From Clostridiales bacterium (GTDB taxonomy: Bacteria > Bacillota > Clostridia > Oscillospirales > Oscillospiraceae), in the NCBI GenBank assembly GCA_019415645.1, contig DXYV01000018.1, positions 1 to 52,020 on the forward strand: a DNA stretch of 52,020 nt, given 5' to 3'. The notes under the pieces were generated by a model. It saw only the letters and a program-made list of their open reading frames with translations. It had not been told where the DNA came from and ran no database searches. A program made the position numbers and the translations under genes. This document shows positions 8,059-16,611 of this stretch, piece after piece (within the stretch, counting starts at the first letter, position 1; each line of letters opens with the position of its first letter).

Positions 8059-9174
8059 TTATTCCCCAGCTTTCAACCGCACCGGCAGCACCATATACAG
8101 AAACTGGTCGCCGCCGTCCGGCGGGAGAATCAGGCAGGGCGAGGTGGAGGTATTCAGCTCCAGCCGCACCGTATCCGCCGGAGCCGCCTTGATGGCGTCC
8201 ATCAGATAGCGGTTATTGAAGCCGATCTCCAGATTCTTTCCGTCGCCCTGGATCTCGCAGCTGTCGAAGGCGTCGCCGATGGCGGTCTTGGTGGTAATGC
8301 TCAGGGTATTGTCCCCAAAACGGCAGCGCAGCGGGCTTTTCAGCTTATCGCTGATAATGAGGGATACGCGGTCAATAGAGGTCTGGAGGGTCTTGGTATT
8401 GCCCTCCACCTGAATGGCATTTTCCCGGGGAATGGTCTGCTTATAATTGAGGAACTCGCCCTCCAGCCGGCGGGAGATCAAAATGGTATCCCCGATCTGG
8501 AACATGATGTGCCGCTGTCCCTGGGTAATGGAAACCTGCTCGTCGCAGTCGGAGCAGATCTTCTCCACTTCCTTCAGGGCCGCGCCGGGCACCACGAAGG
8601 AAAAGCCGTTGGCGCCGCAGACGCTCTCCAGCGTCTCCCGCCGCAGGGCCAGCCGGTAGCCGTCCACCGAGACCACCGTCAGCACGCCGCTCTCTACCTC
8701 GAACAGGGAGCCGGTATGAATGGGCCGGCTCTCGTTGTCGGACACAGCAAAGATGGTCTGGGCGATCATGCTTTTCAGCTTGCTCTGGGTGATAAAGAAG
8801 CCATTGCCGTCCTCCACCACGGGCAGCTCGGGAAATTCCCGGGGATCGGTCCCCATGATATGGAAGTCGCTCATGCCGCATTTGATATTGATGGTCACGC
8901 CGTCCGTGGAAAAATTCACCACATCGTCGGGCAGGTTCCGGATGATGTCGCCGAACAGACGGGCGGAGACCACCAGGCTGCCGCCCTCCCGGATGTCGGC
9001 CTCCACGGTGGTGCGGATTCCGGTCTCCAGGTTGTAGCCGGTCATGGTCAGGCGGCTGCCCTGGGCCTCCAGCAGGATGCCCTCCAGGGCTGGAATGGAG
9101 CTTTTGGCCGCCACCGCCCGTCCCGCCGTGTTGACGGCGGAGAGCAGCAGCGCTTTTTCACAGGAGAAATTCAT
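8059..9174 (-). CDS. dnaN: DNA polymerase III beta sliding clamp
   Basis: A 371-aa ring-forming clamp that tethers the replicative polymerase. Sequence landmarks of the three repeated domains are present: MNFSCEKALLLSAVNTAGRAVAAKSSIPALEGILLEA at the start, the central DFHIMGTDPREFPELP, DGYRLALRR near residue 185, GDNTLSITTKT near 300, and the C-terminal YMVLPVRLKAGE, matching the usual end M-P-(V/M)-R. ATG 9174 follows AAGGAAGG; the longer frame to 9387 enters the DnaA-box region and is not used. Confidence 0.98.
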   Translation of the reverse strand: MNFSCEKALLLSAVNTAGRAVAAKSSIPALEGILLEAQGSRLTMTGYNLETGIRTTVEADIREGGSLVVSARLFGDIIRNLPDDVVNFSTDGVTINIKCGMSDFHIMGTDPREFPELPVVEDGNGFFITQSKLKSMIAQTIFAVSDNESRPIHTGSLFEVESGVLTVVSVDGYRLALRRETLESVCGANGFSFVVPGAALKEVEKICSDCDEQVSITQGQRHIMFQIGDTILISRRLEGEFLNYKQTIPRENAIQVEGNTKTLQTSIDRVSLIISDKLKSPLRCRFGDNTLSITTKTAIGDAFDSCEIQGDGKNLEIGFNNRYLMDAIKAAPADTVRLELNTSTSPCLILPPDGGDQFLYMVLPVRLKAGE

Positions 9175-9252
9175 AGAGGTTCCTTCCTTTCTGGTCTCCG
9201 CTCTCGCAAAAGGAGAGGAGGGGTTATAAAATTTCGTATCCGTAGTAGGGGG

Positions 9253-9429
9253 TGTGGAAGTGTGGAGATGACCCAAAATAGCCGGGATTCCCAAGGATTC
9301 ACGCCCTCCGCAGAGGTTCCACATTGGTTCCTCTGGTTCCGCATCCCGCTGTGGAGCCCAAAGAGCGTCCACAACCATCCACAACACCGTCCACAGAAAT
9401 TGTGGAAAACTTTGTGATTTTGTGGAGGT
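9253..9429. other. oriC: candidate oriC: DnaA-box cluster between dnaA and dnaN
   Basis: The dnaN-dnaA gap (9175-9488) has about ten TGTGGA/TCCACA cores of the DnaA box TTATCCACA: TGTGGA at 9253, 9261, 9350, 9401 and 9421, and TCCACA at 9318, 9368, 9378 and 9390, plus related TTTGTGATT repeats at 9411 and 9429. The boxes occur in both orientations and are densest at 9366-9429, followed by the most AT-rich part. No full TTATCCACA consensus is seen, so most boxes are weak. The dnaA-rpmH gap shows no such cluster. This is inferred from motif density and gene context. Confidence 0.75.
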
Positions 9430-9488
9430 TTGTGATTACAAGCTGCAATCACGGCGGCGCAGGAAAACTTGCAGAAGATAGAAAAGCA

Positions 9489-10808
9489 TCAGTACGCGCC
9501 GTTGACGGCCGTGGTAATGTCCCGGATGATCTCGGACATCTCGGGCTGCTGCTTCATCATCTTCTCCACCCGGTTGATGGAGTTGAGCACCGTGGAGTGA
9601 TGGCGGCCGCCGAATTCCTTACCGATCTCCTGCAGGGAGAGGTTGGTCATTTCCCGGATGATATACATGGCCACGTTGCGGGCAGTGGCGGTCTCCTTGT
9701 TCTGGCTCTGGCCCCGGAGGGTCTCGCTGTCCATCTCGTAATAGCGGGCCACCTCCTGGATGATGACGTCGGCGGAGGGGAGAAAATCGGCCTTCTGGCG
9801 CAGGATGTCCCGCACGGCCCGGATGGTGGTCTCTACGTCCACCTGCTCGCCCATGAGCTCGTGCAAGGCCAAAATCTTGTTGACCACGCCCTCGATCTGC
9901 CGCACGTTGGCGGTGATGTTGTCGGCTACATAATTGAGCACCGGGTCCGGGATACTGATTCCCCGGTTGATGGCCTTATTTTTAATGATAGCCACCCGGG
10001 TCTCATAGTCCGGCGGCTGGATGTCCACGGACAGGCCCCATTCAAACCGGGTCTTGAGCCGCTCCTCCATGCGCAGCATCTCCTGGGGAGGACGGTCGGA
10101 GGTAAAGACGATCTGCTTTTTCTGCTCGTGCAGGGTATTAAAGGTATGGAACAGCTCTTCCTCGGAGCGGTCCTTGCCGGCGATAAACTGTACGTCGTCC
10201 ATGAGGAACAGGTCCACATTGCGGTACTTGTCCCGGAATTCCTGCATATAGTATTCCTGGCGGCGCAGGTTGGTGATCAGCTCGTTGACGAAGTCCTCGC
10301 TTTTGATGTACACGACCCTATATTCCGGGTGGTTCTCATGGACCTTATGGGCGATGGCGTAGAGCAGATGGGTCTTGCCCAGACCGGACTGGCCGTAGAT
10401 GAACAGGGGGTTGTAGCTCATGCCCGGCGCCTCGGCCACGGCACGGGCGGCGTTGTAGGCAAATTTGTTGGAGCTGCCCACCACGAAGTTCTCAAAGGTG
10501 TACTGCTCTGAGCCCGTGAGAAAGCGGTCGTCGCTCTGATCCTGGCGGTAGCGCTCCATACCGGCCTCGTCCAGGACCTCCACCTGAAAATCAAAAGAAA
10601 ACAACTCCCGCAGTGCTTTTTGAATCGTGGGCACATAGCGGGAGGAGATGATATTCCGTTTGAACTCGGTGGGAGAGTAAAGCACCAGCCGGGTATCCTC
10701 CAGCGCCACGGCCTGTACATCGTCGAACCAGGTATTGATGGTGACGGCGGTCATTTCGGCCTGCATCAGGACCAGAACTTTTTCCCACACATCGGCGGCG
10801 GAATTCAT
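9489..10808 (-). CDS. dnaA: chromosomal replication initiator DnaA
   Basis: A 439-aa AAA+ initiator. Domain I starts ADVWEKVLVLMQAEMTAVTINTWF; domain III has Walker A GQSGLGKTHLL, Walker B LFLMDDVQFIAGK and sensor segments FTSDRPPQEM and RFEWGLSVDIQPPDYETR; domain IV carries the DnaA-box-binding signature GGRHHSTVLNSINRVEKM. ATG 10808 gives the standard N-terminus and follows AAGGATG; the upstream in-frame starts lie in the leader. A sigma-A promoter is present at 10849-10877. Transcribed leftward toward oriC and dnaN. Confidence 0.98.
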   Translation of the reverse strand: MNSAADVWEKVLVLMQAEMTAVTINTWFDDVQAVALEDTRLVLYSPTEFKRNIISSRYVPTIQKALRELFSFDFQVEVLDEAGMERYRQDQSDDRFLTGSEQYTFENFVVGSSNKFAYNAARAVAEAPGMSYNPLFIYGQSGLGKTHLLYAIAHKVHENHPEYRVVYIKSEDFVNELITNLRRQEYYMQEFRDKYRNVDLFLMDDVQFIAGKDRSEEELFHTFNTLHEQKKQIVFTSDRPPQEMLRMEERLKTRFEWGLSVDIQPPDYETRVAIIKNKAINRGISIPDPVLNYVADNITANVRQIEGVVNKILALHELMGEQVDVETTIRAVRDILRQKADFLPSADVIIQEVARYYEMDSETLRGQSQNKETATARNVAMYIIREMTNLSLQEIGKEFGGRHHSTVLNSINRVEKMMKQQPEMSEIIRDITTAVNGAY

Positions 10809-10848
10809 AATCGCACCATCCTTTGTCATGACAGTTTTATATCGGTTC

Positions 10849-10877
10849 ATTATATCAAATTTACACCTCTCTAGCAA
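10849..10877 (-). promoter_or_regulatory. sigma-A promoter of dnaA
   Basis: Minus strand: TTGCTA, 17-nt spacer, TATAAT with an extended TG (TGATATAAT). It lies about 40 nt upstream of the dnaA start. The rest of the gap to the rpmH promoter (10878-11098) holds nothing recognised. Confidence 0.8.
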
Positions 10878-11098
10878 TCCTTTTTGCCGAATTTCTTTTC
10901 TGACGTGGGGGGATACGGGGAGCGGAGGAAGAGGGCGGAACGGGGCGTCTATGGGCCGTCAGGGGGAGATCGTTGTACGCGGGCGTGCCAACCGCTGGGA
11001 AAAAAGAGAATCCGCCCCCGGGTCTCGCCCTTTTGGGCCGGATGGGGCACAAGATGTTGTGGCCCCTTGAAAATACAAGGTTTTTTCGCAAAATCCAG

Positions 11099-11128
11099 TT
11101 GACAGAATCCGAATGGATACGCTATAAT
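11099..11128 (+). promoter_or_regulatory. sigma-A promoter of rpmH operon
   Basis: TTGACA at 11099, 18-nt spacer, TATAAT at 11123: both hexamers are exact consensus. It leaves a leader of about 135 nt before rpmH. Confidence 0.88.
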
Positions 11129-11270
11129 AACTGATGCGACTTTCCAAACCAGGGCCGTTTTGCGCCCAAATAGGGAAAGCGCCATCCATTCACTGACCGC
11201 GGCGCGCTCGCCGCGCCGTTGTGGAGGGCGGGACCAATGTCCCGTCATTAAGTACAGGAGGTGTACCAGC

Positions 11271-11405
11271 ATGGTTCGTACCTATCAGCCCAAGAAGCGG
11301 CATCGCTCCAAGGTCCATGGCTTCCGCAAGCGCATGGCTACCAGCAACGGCCGCAAGGTCTTGGCTCGTCGTCGCGCCAAGGGCCGCGTCCGCCTCACCC
11401 ACTGA
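11271..11405 (+). CDS. rpmH: 50S ribosomal protein bL34
   Basis: The 44-aa L34: MVRTYQPKKRHRSKVHGF then RKRMATSNGRKVLARRRAKGR, the near-invariant sequence of this large-subunit protein (usual start MKRTYQP; here Val-Arg replaces Lys-Arg). AGGAGG lies 9 nt before ATG 11271. First gene of the rightward rpmH-rnpA-yidD-yidC-jag cluster, divergent from dnaA, as at most Firmicutes origins. Confidence 0.98.
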   Translation: MVRTYQPKKRHRSKVHGFRKRMATSNGRKVLARRRAKGRVRLTH

Positions 11406-11513
11406 TGCGGGCAGACAAGAAAAGAGTGAAATAGCGCAGGGGCGTGGGAGTATTCCCCCGCCCCTGGTTGTCTATCCGCTCTTTTCGGTTGAGTCAAAGG
11501 AGTTTTGGTTCTG

Positions 11514-11867
11514 GTGAAGCACACGGTTTCCATCAAGGAAAATCACGTATTCCGCCGGCTGTACGCCAAGGGAAAGTCGGCGGTCTCGCCCTATCTGGCC
11601 ATCTATGTGCGCCGTAACGGCGGCAAGGGCAACCGCCTGGGCATCACCGTGTCCACCAAGCTGGGCTGCGCCGTGGTGCGCAACCGGGTGCGCCGCCGGA
11701 TTCGGGAGATCTACCGCCTTCATGAGGACGAGCTGCATCCCGGCTGGGATATGGTCATCGTGGCCCGGGTCAAAGCGGCCCACGGGCGCTTTTCCGCCCT
11801 GGAGCGGTCCTATCTGTCCCTGACGGACAAGCTGGGGGTGCGCGATCGGGAGGAGGCGCGGCCATGA
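11514..11867 (+). CDS. rnpA: ribonuclease P protein component
   Basis: Protein cofactor of RNase P, which matures tRNA 5' ends. 117 aa with KENHVFRRLYAKGKSAVSPYLAIY, the family core NRLGITVSTKLGCAVVRNRVRRRIREIYR (RNR motif, RNA-binding basic helix) and GWDMVIVARVKA. The open frame begins at TTG 11505, but AAAGGAG at 11496-11502 spaces best with CTG 11511 or GTG 11514; GTG 11514 gives MKHTVSIKEN, the commonest N-terminus type. Start is therefore tentative. Overlaps yidD by 4 nt (ATGA). Confidence 0.95.
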   Translation: MKHTVSIKENHVFRRLYAKGKSAVSPYLAIYVRRNGGKGNRLGITVSTKLGCAVVRNRVRRRIREIYRLHEDELHPGWDMVIVARVKAAHGRFSALERSYLSLTDKLGVRDREEARP

Positions 11868-12097
11868 AGGCCCTGCTGCTGGCGCTCATCCGGTTTTACC
11901 GCAAACATATTTCTCCCATGCGCCCGCCCTGCTGCCGTTTTCTGCCCACCTGCTCGGCCTACGCGCTGGAGGCGATCCAGGTCCATGGGGCCTGGAAGGG
12001 GAGCCTGCTGGCGCTGCGGCGGCTGCTCAAGTGCCATCCCTTTCACCGGCAAACCTCCTTTGAATACGACCCTGTTCCCCCCAAGCGATCCAAATAA
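11864..12097 (+). CDS. yidD: membrane protein insertion efficiency factor YidD
   Basis: A 77-aa protein with an amphipathic N-terminus (LLLALIRFYRKHISPMRPPCCRFLPTCSAYALEAI) and the fixed cysteines CCRFLPTCS that mark YidD. The family aids insertion of membrane proteins with YidC and lies between rnpA and yidC. KCHPFHRQ near the C-terminus corresponds to the conserved R-x-x-(K/R)-C-H-P segment. ATG overlaps the rnpA stop. Confidence 0.95.
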   Translation: MKALLLALIRFYRKHISPMRPPCCRFLPTCSAYALEAIQVHGAWKGSLLALRRLLKCHPFHRQTSFEYDPVPPKRSK

Positions 12098-12118
12098 CCA
12101 ATGCTAAGGAGGCCAAAC

Positions 12119-13549
12119 ATGGATATTTGGCAAATTCTGATGACGCCTTTTTCCTGGCTGCTGAAGCAGTTCTGCCTGATCTTCGACAGCTACGGAATCG
12201 CCCTGATTCTGTTCACCATTGTGGTCAAGCTCATCTTGTTCCCCTTCTCGCTCAAAAGCAAGAAGAGCATGATCCAGATGAACATTCTCTCCGCCCGCCA
12301 GCGGGAGATTCAAAAAAAGTATCCCAATGACCGCAATAAGCAGAATGAGGAGCTGCAGAAGCTCTATACCGAACATGGCGTCAATCCCATGGGCGGCTGC
12401 CTGTGGTCCTTTATCCCTCTGCTGATTTTGTGGCCCCTGTACGCCATCATCCGCCGTCCCCTGAAGTATATGATGGGTCTGGCGGATTCGGCCACGAACG
12501 CGGTATTCAGCGCTCTGGGCCTGACCGGCCTGACCGCCGGCCAGGGCTACGGCGAGTTGACCGCCGCCTCCATGCTCACCGAGAGCAACCTGGCCAGCGT
12601 GGGCGCCGCCGCCGGCGTCAGCAGTCTGTTTGTCATCAATTTCAACTTTCTGGGTCTGGACCTGTCTCAGATTCCCAACTGGAAATTCTGGGATGGCGGG
12701 ATCTCTTGGCAGTCCGTGGGCCTGTTCCTGCTGCCTGTGATCTCCGCCGGCCTGTCGGCTCTCTCCTCTGTCATCATGACCAAGACCAACGCCATGAACC
12801 GCCAGCAGGAGCAGAACATGGCTGCCCAGAACCGCACCATGCTCATTATGATGCCTCTGCTTTCGCTGTGGATCGGCTTTACTCTGCCCGCCGGTATGTG
12901 TATCTACTGGATTTCCAACAGCGTGCTGTCTGTGGTGCAGGAACTCATCTGCGGCAAGATTTTGAAGAAGGATTACGAGGAGGCCCAGCGCAAGATGGCC
13001 GAGCAGGAGGCCGCCGCCAAGGCCGCGGAGAAGGAGCGCCGCCGTCTGGCCGCCGAGCGCAAGGCCGCCGCTCTGGCCGAGCAGAAGGCCGCCGCCCGCC
13101 GTCCCCGCAAGGGCAAGCGCACCGCCGCCGAGGCACAGGCGGAGGCAGAACGGCTGGGCGCCATTCAGGAGGCCAGCCGGGTGGGTATGCGTACCTATGC
13201 CCGGGGCCGGGCCTATGACCCCAACCGTTATCCCGTCACGCCCTACCATGACCCGGATCTGAAGTATAAGCCTGCTCAGGAGGAGGTCACCGAGCTGACC
13301 GACGAGGAGAAGAAGATCCTGGCCGAATCCGGCGCGGAGAACGCTGCGCTGCTGGAGAAGGCCATCGCTCCCGTGGAGGAACCCGCGCCTGAGACCGTGG
13401 AAGCGGAAGCTCCCGCCGAGGAAGCGGCGGAGGAGCCCGTCACGCCGGAGTCTGCTCCGGAAACGGCAGAGGAAACGGATACCGTCCGCTTTGAGACCCC
13501 GGAGTATGACAAGCCCGACTATGACAATGACAGCGAAAAGAAGGAGTGA
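12119..13549 (+). CDS. yidC: membrane insertase YidC/OxaA family, long tail
   Basis: A 476-aa insertase. Five membrane segments with the YidC core: ALILFTIVVKLILFPFSLKSKKSM (TM1 and cytosolic hairpin), QREIQKKYPNDRNKQNEELQKLYTEHGVNPMGGCLWSFIPLLILWPLYAIIR, then NMAAQNRTMLIMMPLLSLWIGFTLPAGMCIYWISNSVLSVVQE. From about residue 285 a long cytosolic tail follows: first a basic, alanine-rich coiled segment (RRLAAERKAAALAEQKAAARRPRKGKR), then an acidic, Glu-Pro-rich part up to DNDSEKKE. Basic YidC tails can bind ribosomes; the acidic half is unusual. No lipobox is visible. ATG 12119 follows AAGGAGG. Confidence 0.95.
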   Translation: MDIWQILMTPFSWLLKQFCLIFDSYGIALILFTIVVKLILFPFSLKSKKSMIQMNILSARQREIQKKYPNDRNKQNEELQKLYTEHGVNPMGGCLWSFIPLLILWPLYAIIRRPLKYMMGLADSATNAVFSALGLTGLTAGQGYGELTAASMLTESNLASVGAAAGVSSLFVINFNFLGLDLSQIPNWKFWDGGISWQSVGLFLLPVISAGLSALSSVIMTKTNAMNRQQEQNMAAQNRTMLIMMPLLSLWIGFTLPAGMCIYWISNSVLSVVQELICGKILKKDYEEAQRKMAEQEAAAKAAEKERRRLAAERKAAALAEQKAAARRPRKGKRTAAEAQAEAERLGAIQEASRVGMRTYARGRAYDPNRYPVTPYHDPDLKYKPAQEEVTELTDEEKKILAESGAENAALLEKAIAPVEEPAPETVEAEAPAEEAAEEPVTPESAPETAEETDTVRFETPEYDKPDYDNDSEKKE

Positions 13550-13554
13550 CACCC

Positions 13555-14331
13555 TTGCTGAAGTATATCGAAGTCACCGGAAAAAATGAGGAGGACGCCA
13601 TCGCCCGTGCCCTGGCTCAGCTGGGTCTGGAGCGGGACGACGTCTCCGTGGAGGTGCTGGAGCGGGCCAAGACCGGCTTCCTGGGCATTGGCAGCACGCC
13701 CGCCAAAATCAAAGTGACCTATGAAGCGCCGGACGAGGCCCCCGCGCCTCAGCCGGAGCCGGAGCCGGTCCGCTCTGCCGAGCCGCCCCGGACCGAGGTG
13801 AAACAGCAGGCCCCCGTGTCCGCGCCCGCCCAGGCGCCGCAGGCAGCGCCGGCCGCTGTCTCGGCGGCGGAGGACGAGGTGGCCGCCCGCATCGAGCAGT
13901 TTATGACCGGCCTGTTCCAGCATATGGGCGTGGAGGCCGCGCCCCAGATCAGCCGGGACGGGGATACCTATAACGTAGTGCTCCAGGGCCCGGACCTGGG
14001 CGGACTCATCGGCCGCCGGGGCGAGACGCTGGACGCCATTCAGCAGCTGACCGGCTACGCGGTCAACCACGGCAAGTCCAAGCGGGTGCGCATCCATGTG
14101 GATGCGGAGCATTACCGGGCCCGCCGGGAGGAATCCCTCCAGCGGCTGGCCAACAAGGTGGCGGGCAAGGTAGTCAAGTACCGCCGCAACGTCACCCTGG
14201 AGCCCATGAACGCCTATGAGCGCCATGTGATTCACGCCGCCCTGCAGGACCGCCCCCATGTGACCACCTTCTCCACGGGCACCGAGCCCAACCGCCGCAC
14301 GGTGGTGGCCTACGACCCGGAGAAGCAGTGA
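13555..14331 (+). CDS. jag: RNA-binding protein Jag/KhpB
   Basis: A 258-aa protein: N-terminal Jag_N domain (KYIEVTGKNEEDAIARALAQLGLERDDVSVEVLERAKTGFLGIGSTPAKIKV), a Pro/Ala/Glu-rich linker, a KH domain with GPDLGGLIGRRGETLDAIQQL (G-x-x-G loop), and an R3H domain (RRNVTLEPMNAYERHVIHAAL). It binds RNA and in other Firmicutes pairs with KhpA. Start TTG 13555 is 8 nt after AAGGAG; the earlier GTG 13546 overlaps the yidC stop but has no spacing for a ribosome site. Followed by a terminator at 14357. Confidence 0.93.
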   Translation: MLKYIEVTGKNEEDAIARALAQLGLERDDVSVEVLERAKTGFLGIGSTPAKIKVTYEAPDEAPAPQPEPEPVRSAEPPRTEVKQQAPVSAPAQAPQAAPAAVSAAEDEVAARIEQFMTGLFQHMGVEAAPQISRDGDTYNVVLQGPDLGGLIGRRGETLDAIQQLTGYAVNHGKSKRVRIHVDAEHYRARREESLQRLANKVAGKVVKYRRNVTLEPMNAYERHVIHAALQDRPHVTTFSTGTEPNRRTVVAYDPEKQ

Positions 14332-14356
14332 GCGCCGGAACGAAACAAAACGAAAC

Positions 14357-14397
14357 AGAGCCCTGTGCCGCTGAAGCGGCACAGGGCTCTTGGTTTG
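14357..14397 (+). terminator. intrinsic terminator after jag
   Basis: AGAGCCCTGTGCCGC at 14357, loop CTGA-like, GCGGCACAGGGCTCT at 14376-14390, then TGGTTTGT. A perfect 15-bp stem that ends the rpmH-jag cluster; the T-run is short. Confidence 0.8.
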
Positions 14398-14477
14398 TCA
14401 ATATGGGAGGGATGATTGCTCCTGTTTCCATCAATCGTTTCAAACCTTTTTTTGTCCAGAAAAAATTTGCATTTTCC

Positions 14478-14506
14478 TCAACTATTTTCGGCCTGCCGGC
14501 GTCTGA
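14478..14506 (+). promoter_or_regulatory. candidate ECF-type promoter (autoregulation)
   Basis: TCAAC at 14478, 17 nt, CGTCTGA at 14500, resembling the AAC ... CGTC layout of ECF sigma promoters, just upstream of an ECF sigma gene. Inference by pattern only. Confidence 0.4.
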
Positions 14507-14530
14507 ATCAGCGAAAGGAGTGAGAGCGAC

Positions 14531-15043
14531 TTGCAGCTGCGAAACCCTCATCATCCGATCTCGGACTTGGAATTTACCCAACTGGTGGAGGCGAAACAAC
14601 AGTCCTTCTACCGGGTGGCTTATGGATATGTGAAGCACCCCGAGGATGCGCTGGAGATCGTCCAGGAGGCGGTCTGCAAGGCCTATGTCAACAAGCGCCG
14701 CCTGCGGGACCCGGACCGGTTTTACCCGTGGTTCTACCGGATTCTGGCCAATACGGCGCTGTCCTTTCTGCGCCGCCGTCCGGCGGATTCCATTCCTCTG
14801 GAGGAGTGGAGCGAGCCCTCCTCCGCGGACGACGAGGCCCGGTGGAACGATTCCCTCTGCCTGCGGGAGGCCCTGGCCCAGCTGGACGATCACAGCCGGA
14901 CGGCCATTGTCTTTAAGACTTACGAGGACATGACCTTTCGGGAGATCGCGCAGGTGACGGGCCGGCCGGAGAACACCGTAAAGTCCGATTATTACCGAGG
15001 CTTACGCCTTTTGAAAGAAAGGATGAACTGCCATGACGTCTGA
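14531..15043 (+). CDS. ECF RNA polymerase sigma factor
   Basis: A 170-aa sigma-70 family factor with region 2 (SFYRVAYGYVKHPEDALEIVQEAVCKAYVNKRRLRDPDRFYPWFYRILANTALSFLRRR) and region 4 helix-turn-helix (DHSRTAIVFKTYEDMTFREIAQVTGRPENTVKSDYYRGLRLLKERM). It lacks regions 1 and 3, as ECF factors do. TTG 14531 follows AAGGAG by 10 nt. It overlaps the next gene, a membrane anti-sigma-like protein, by 11 nt, so the two form a regulatory pair. Target genes are unknown; the following lipoprotein is the nearest candidate. Confidence 0.93.
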   Translation: MQLRNPHHPISDLEFTQLVEAKQQSFYRVAYGYVKHPEDALEIVQEAVCKAYVNKRRLRDPDRFYPWFYRILANTALSFLRRRPADSIPLEEWSEPSSADDEARWNDSLCLREALAQLDDHSRTAIVFKTYEDMTFREIAQVTGRPENTVKSDYYRGLRLLKERMNCHDV

Positions 15044-16160
15044 TTGGAAGCCGGATGTGGTCATTCCGGATGGACTGGAGGAAGCAGTGCAGGCGGGACT
15101 CCAGCGGGGCCGCCAGGTGTGCGCCCGCCGGGCCAGAGTGCGGCAGTGGACCGCCCGGTCGGTCCTCTCCCTGGTCCTGGTCCTGGCGCTGTTTGCCGGG
15201 GGCGTCAATCTGTCCCCCGCCTTCGCCGCCGCCCTGGCAGACGTGCCCGTGCTGGGCACGCTGGTGCGGGTGTTTCAGCGGGATGCGCCCCAGGCTGAGG
15301 GCGGCCATCCCGGCGGAGCGGACCAGGTATCTCTGACCCTGGAGCGGGATGGGGAGGAGGAACGGCTGATCCTGCGCTATGACCAGGACCAGGCCGCCCT
15401 CTATCAGGTCCGGTACGAGCGCTATCCCGGGACCATTACCCTGACCCTGCCTGACACCGGCCGGGTGGAGGTGCTGGATGCCGCCGCCCGGGCCCGGGAC
15501 GCCAGCCAATACATCAAGGAGGTAGGCTCTCTTCCGTCTTTGAAGGAGGGGAGCGCCGTCCTGCAGATCGAGCTGGAGCGGGACGCCGGCGTGCAGGTGG
15601 CGGAATACCAGAATCCGGGCGGCGTGGTCCTGACCCTGACTCCCGCGTCGGACGATTTGACTGAAATTTATTCCCTGCGCACCCTGTCGGTGGAGGAGGA
15701 GAAGCTTCCCACCCTGACCGAAGGCTGGACGCAGACCGGGGAGACCCGGACGCTCCGGGATGAACAGGGCCTCCTGTTTCTGGAGCTGGGCCAGTATGCC
15801 AGCCGGGCGGAGGCGGACCAGGCCGCCGCCGGATATGCCGGAGCGGAGCTCTTTGTGGAGCGGCGGGTGGGCAACAACACGCCCGCCTGCTTCACCAGCT
15901 TGGAAGCGGTGGAATCCGCCGCTCTGTTGGACGAATATTACGCCCTGCTGCTCACTTCGGATACGGTGGAGCCGCTGCTGGCCTTTCTGGATGAGCATTT
16001 GGCCCAGGCGGAGCCGGAGACCCAGGAGATTCTCTTGCTGGGGCTCACCGGCTTTTTGCAGGGGGGCGAGGAGCCCATTGACCTGGAGCGGCTGGAACCC
16101 TATTACGCCATGGCCGGGCAGGAGATTCCCGCCCGCCTGCTGCCGGACCAGAAATCTTAA
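15033..16160 (+). CDS. membrane protein, probable anti-sigma factor
   Basis: A 375-aa protein: short cytosolic N-terminus (SDWKPDVVIPDGLEEAVQAGLQRGRQVCARRARVRQW), one membrane segment near residues 42-66 (SVLSLVLVLALFAGGVNLSPAFAAALA), then a large extracytoplasmic part. The opening IPDGLEEAVQAGLQ...R and the VNLSPAFAAALADVPVLGTLVRVF stretch resemble the DUF4179-type anti-sigma proteins coded next to ECF factors in Clostridia. It overlaps the sigma gene. The N-terminal segment would bind the sigma factor and the outer domain would sense an unknown signal. The last third (EEKLPTLTEGWTQTG onward) is not recognised. Confidence 0.8.
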   Translation: MTSDWKPDVVIPDGLEEAVQAGLQRGRQVCARRARVRQWTARSVLSLVLVLALFAGGVNLSPAFAAALADVPVLGTLVRVFQRDAPQAEGGHPGGADQVSLTLERDGEEERLILRYDQDQAALYQVRYERYPGTITLTLPDTGRVEVLDAAARARDASQYIKEVGSLPSLKEGSAVLQIELERDAGVQVAEYQNPGGVVLTLTPASDDLTEIYSLRTLSVEEEKLPTLTEGWTQTGETRTLRDEQGLLFLELGQYASRAEADQAAAGYAGAELFVERRVGNNTPACFTSLEAVESAALLDEYYALLLTSDTVEPLLAFLDEHLAQAEPETQEILLLGLTGFLQGGEEPIDLERLEPYYAMAGQEIPARLLPDQKS

Positions 16161-16187
16161 CTTACGATACGAAAGGAATGGAATGTT

Positions 16188-16520
16188 ATGAAACGTATGA
16201 TCTTGGGCCTGTGCCTGGTGCTGATGCTGCTTACCCTGGCCGCCTGCGGCGGAAAAGACGCCCCGGCGGCGGGTTCGCCTGCTCCCACCGCGTCGTCTGC
16301 GGCCAAGACCCCGGAAGGAGAGACCATCCAGGGGGTGGTCAACCGCTGCGGGGATTATCTCACCCTGCTGACTGCGGATGGGGAATATGTGGTTTTTGAC
16401 TTTGGCGAGGGGGTGGACAGCTCCGTCCTGGAGGAGGGAGACAATGTAACCGTCACTTATACGGGTTCCCTGAACAGCCAGGATGAGACGCCGGTGGCCA
16501 TCGCCATCCAGAAAACCTGA
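16188..16520 (+). CDS. small lipoprotein
   Basis: 110 aa with a type II signal peptide (KRMILGLCLVLMLLTLAAC, lipobox L-A-A-C20), a Ser/Ala/Pro-rich linker, and a compact C-terminal beta domain (TIQGVVNRCGDYLTLLTADGEYVVFDFGEGVDSSVLEEGDNVTVTYTGSL) that looks like a small OB-like fold with a DGEYVVFDF strand. It lies 27 nt after the anti-sigma gene and before a terminator, so it belongs to the ECF operon and may be an envelope partner or target. Family not recognised. Confidence 0.8.
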   Translation: MKRMILGLCLVLMLLTLAACGGKDAPAAGSPAPTASSAAKTPEGETIQGVVNRCGDYLTLLTADGEYVVFDFGEGVDSSVLEEGDNVTVTYTGSLNSQDETPVAIAIQKT

Positions 16521-16567
16521 GAAACGACTCCAGGCCAAGAGCCTGTTTATCATAATGCGTACGACAC

Positions 16568-16611
16568 AAAGCCGCAAGCCTTGAAAACCAAGGCTTGCGG
16601 CTTTGCTTTGC
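16568..16611 (+). terminator. intrinsic terminator after the ECF operon
   Basis: AAAGCCGCAAGCCTTG, loop AAAAC, CAAGGCTTGCGGCTTT: a perfect 16-bp stem at 16568-16604, followed by GCTTTGC. The following 16612-16863 carries only a weak hairpin with TTTTT at 16707-16737 and a TATAAT at 16799 that is the likely -10 of darA. Confidence 0.8.

Noticed and set aside
10878..11098. Second oriC part between dnaA and rpmH
   Set aside because: No cluster of TGTGGA/TCCACA cores; only isolated weak matches.
12104..13552. 482-aa open frame on the minus strand
   Set aside because: Exact antisense of yidC with low-complexity Leu/Gly/Arg content.
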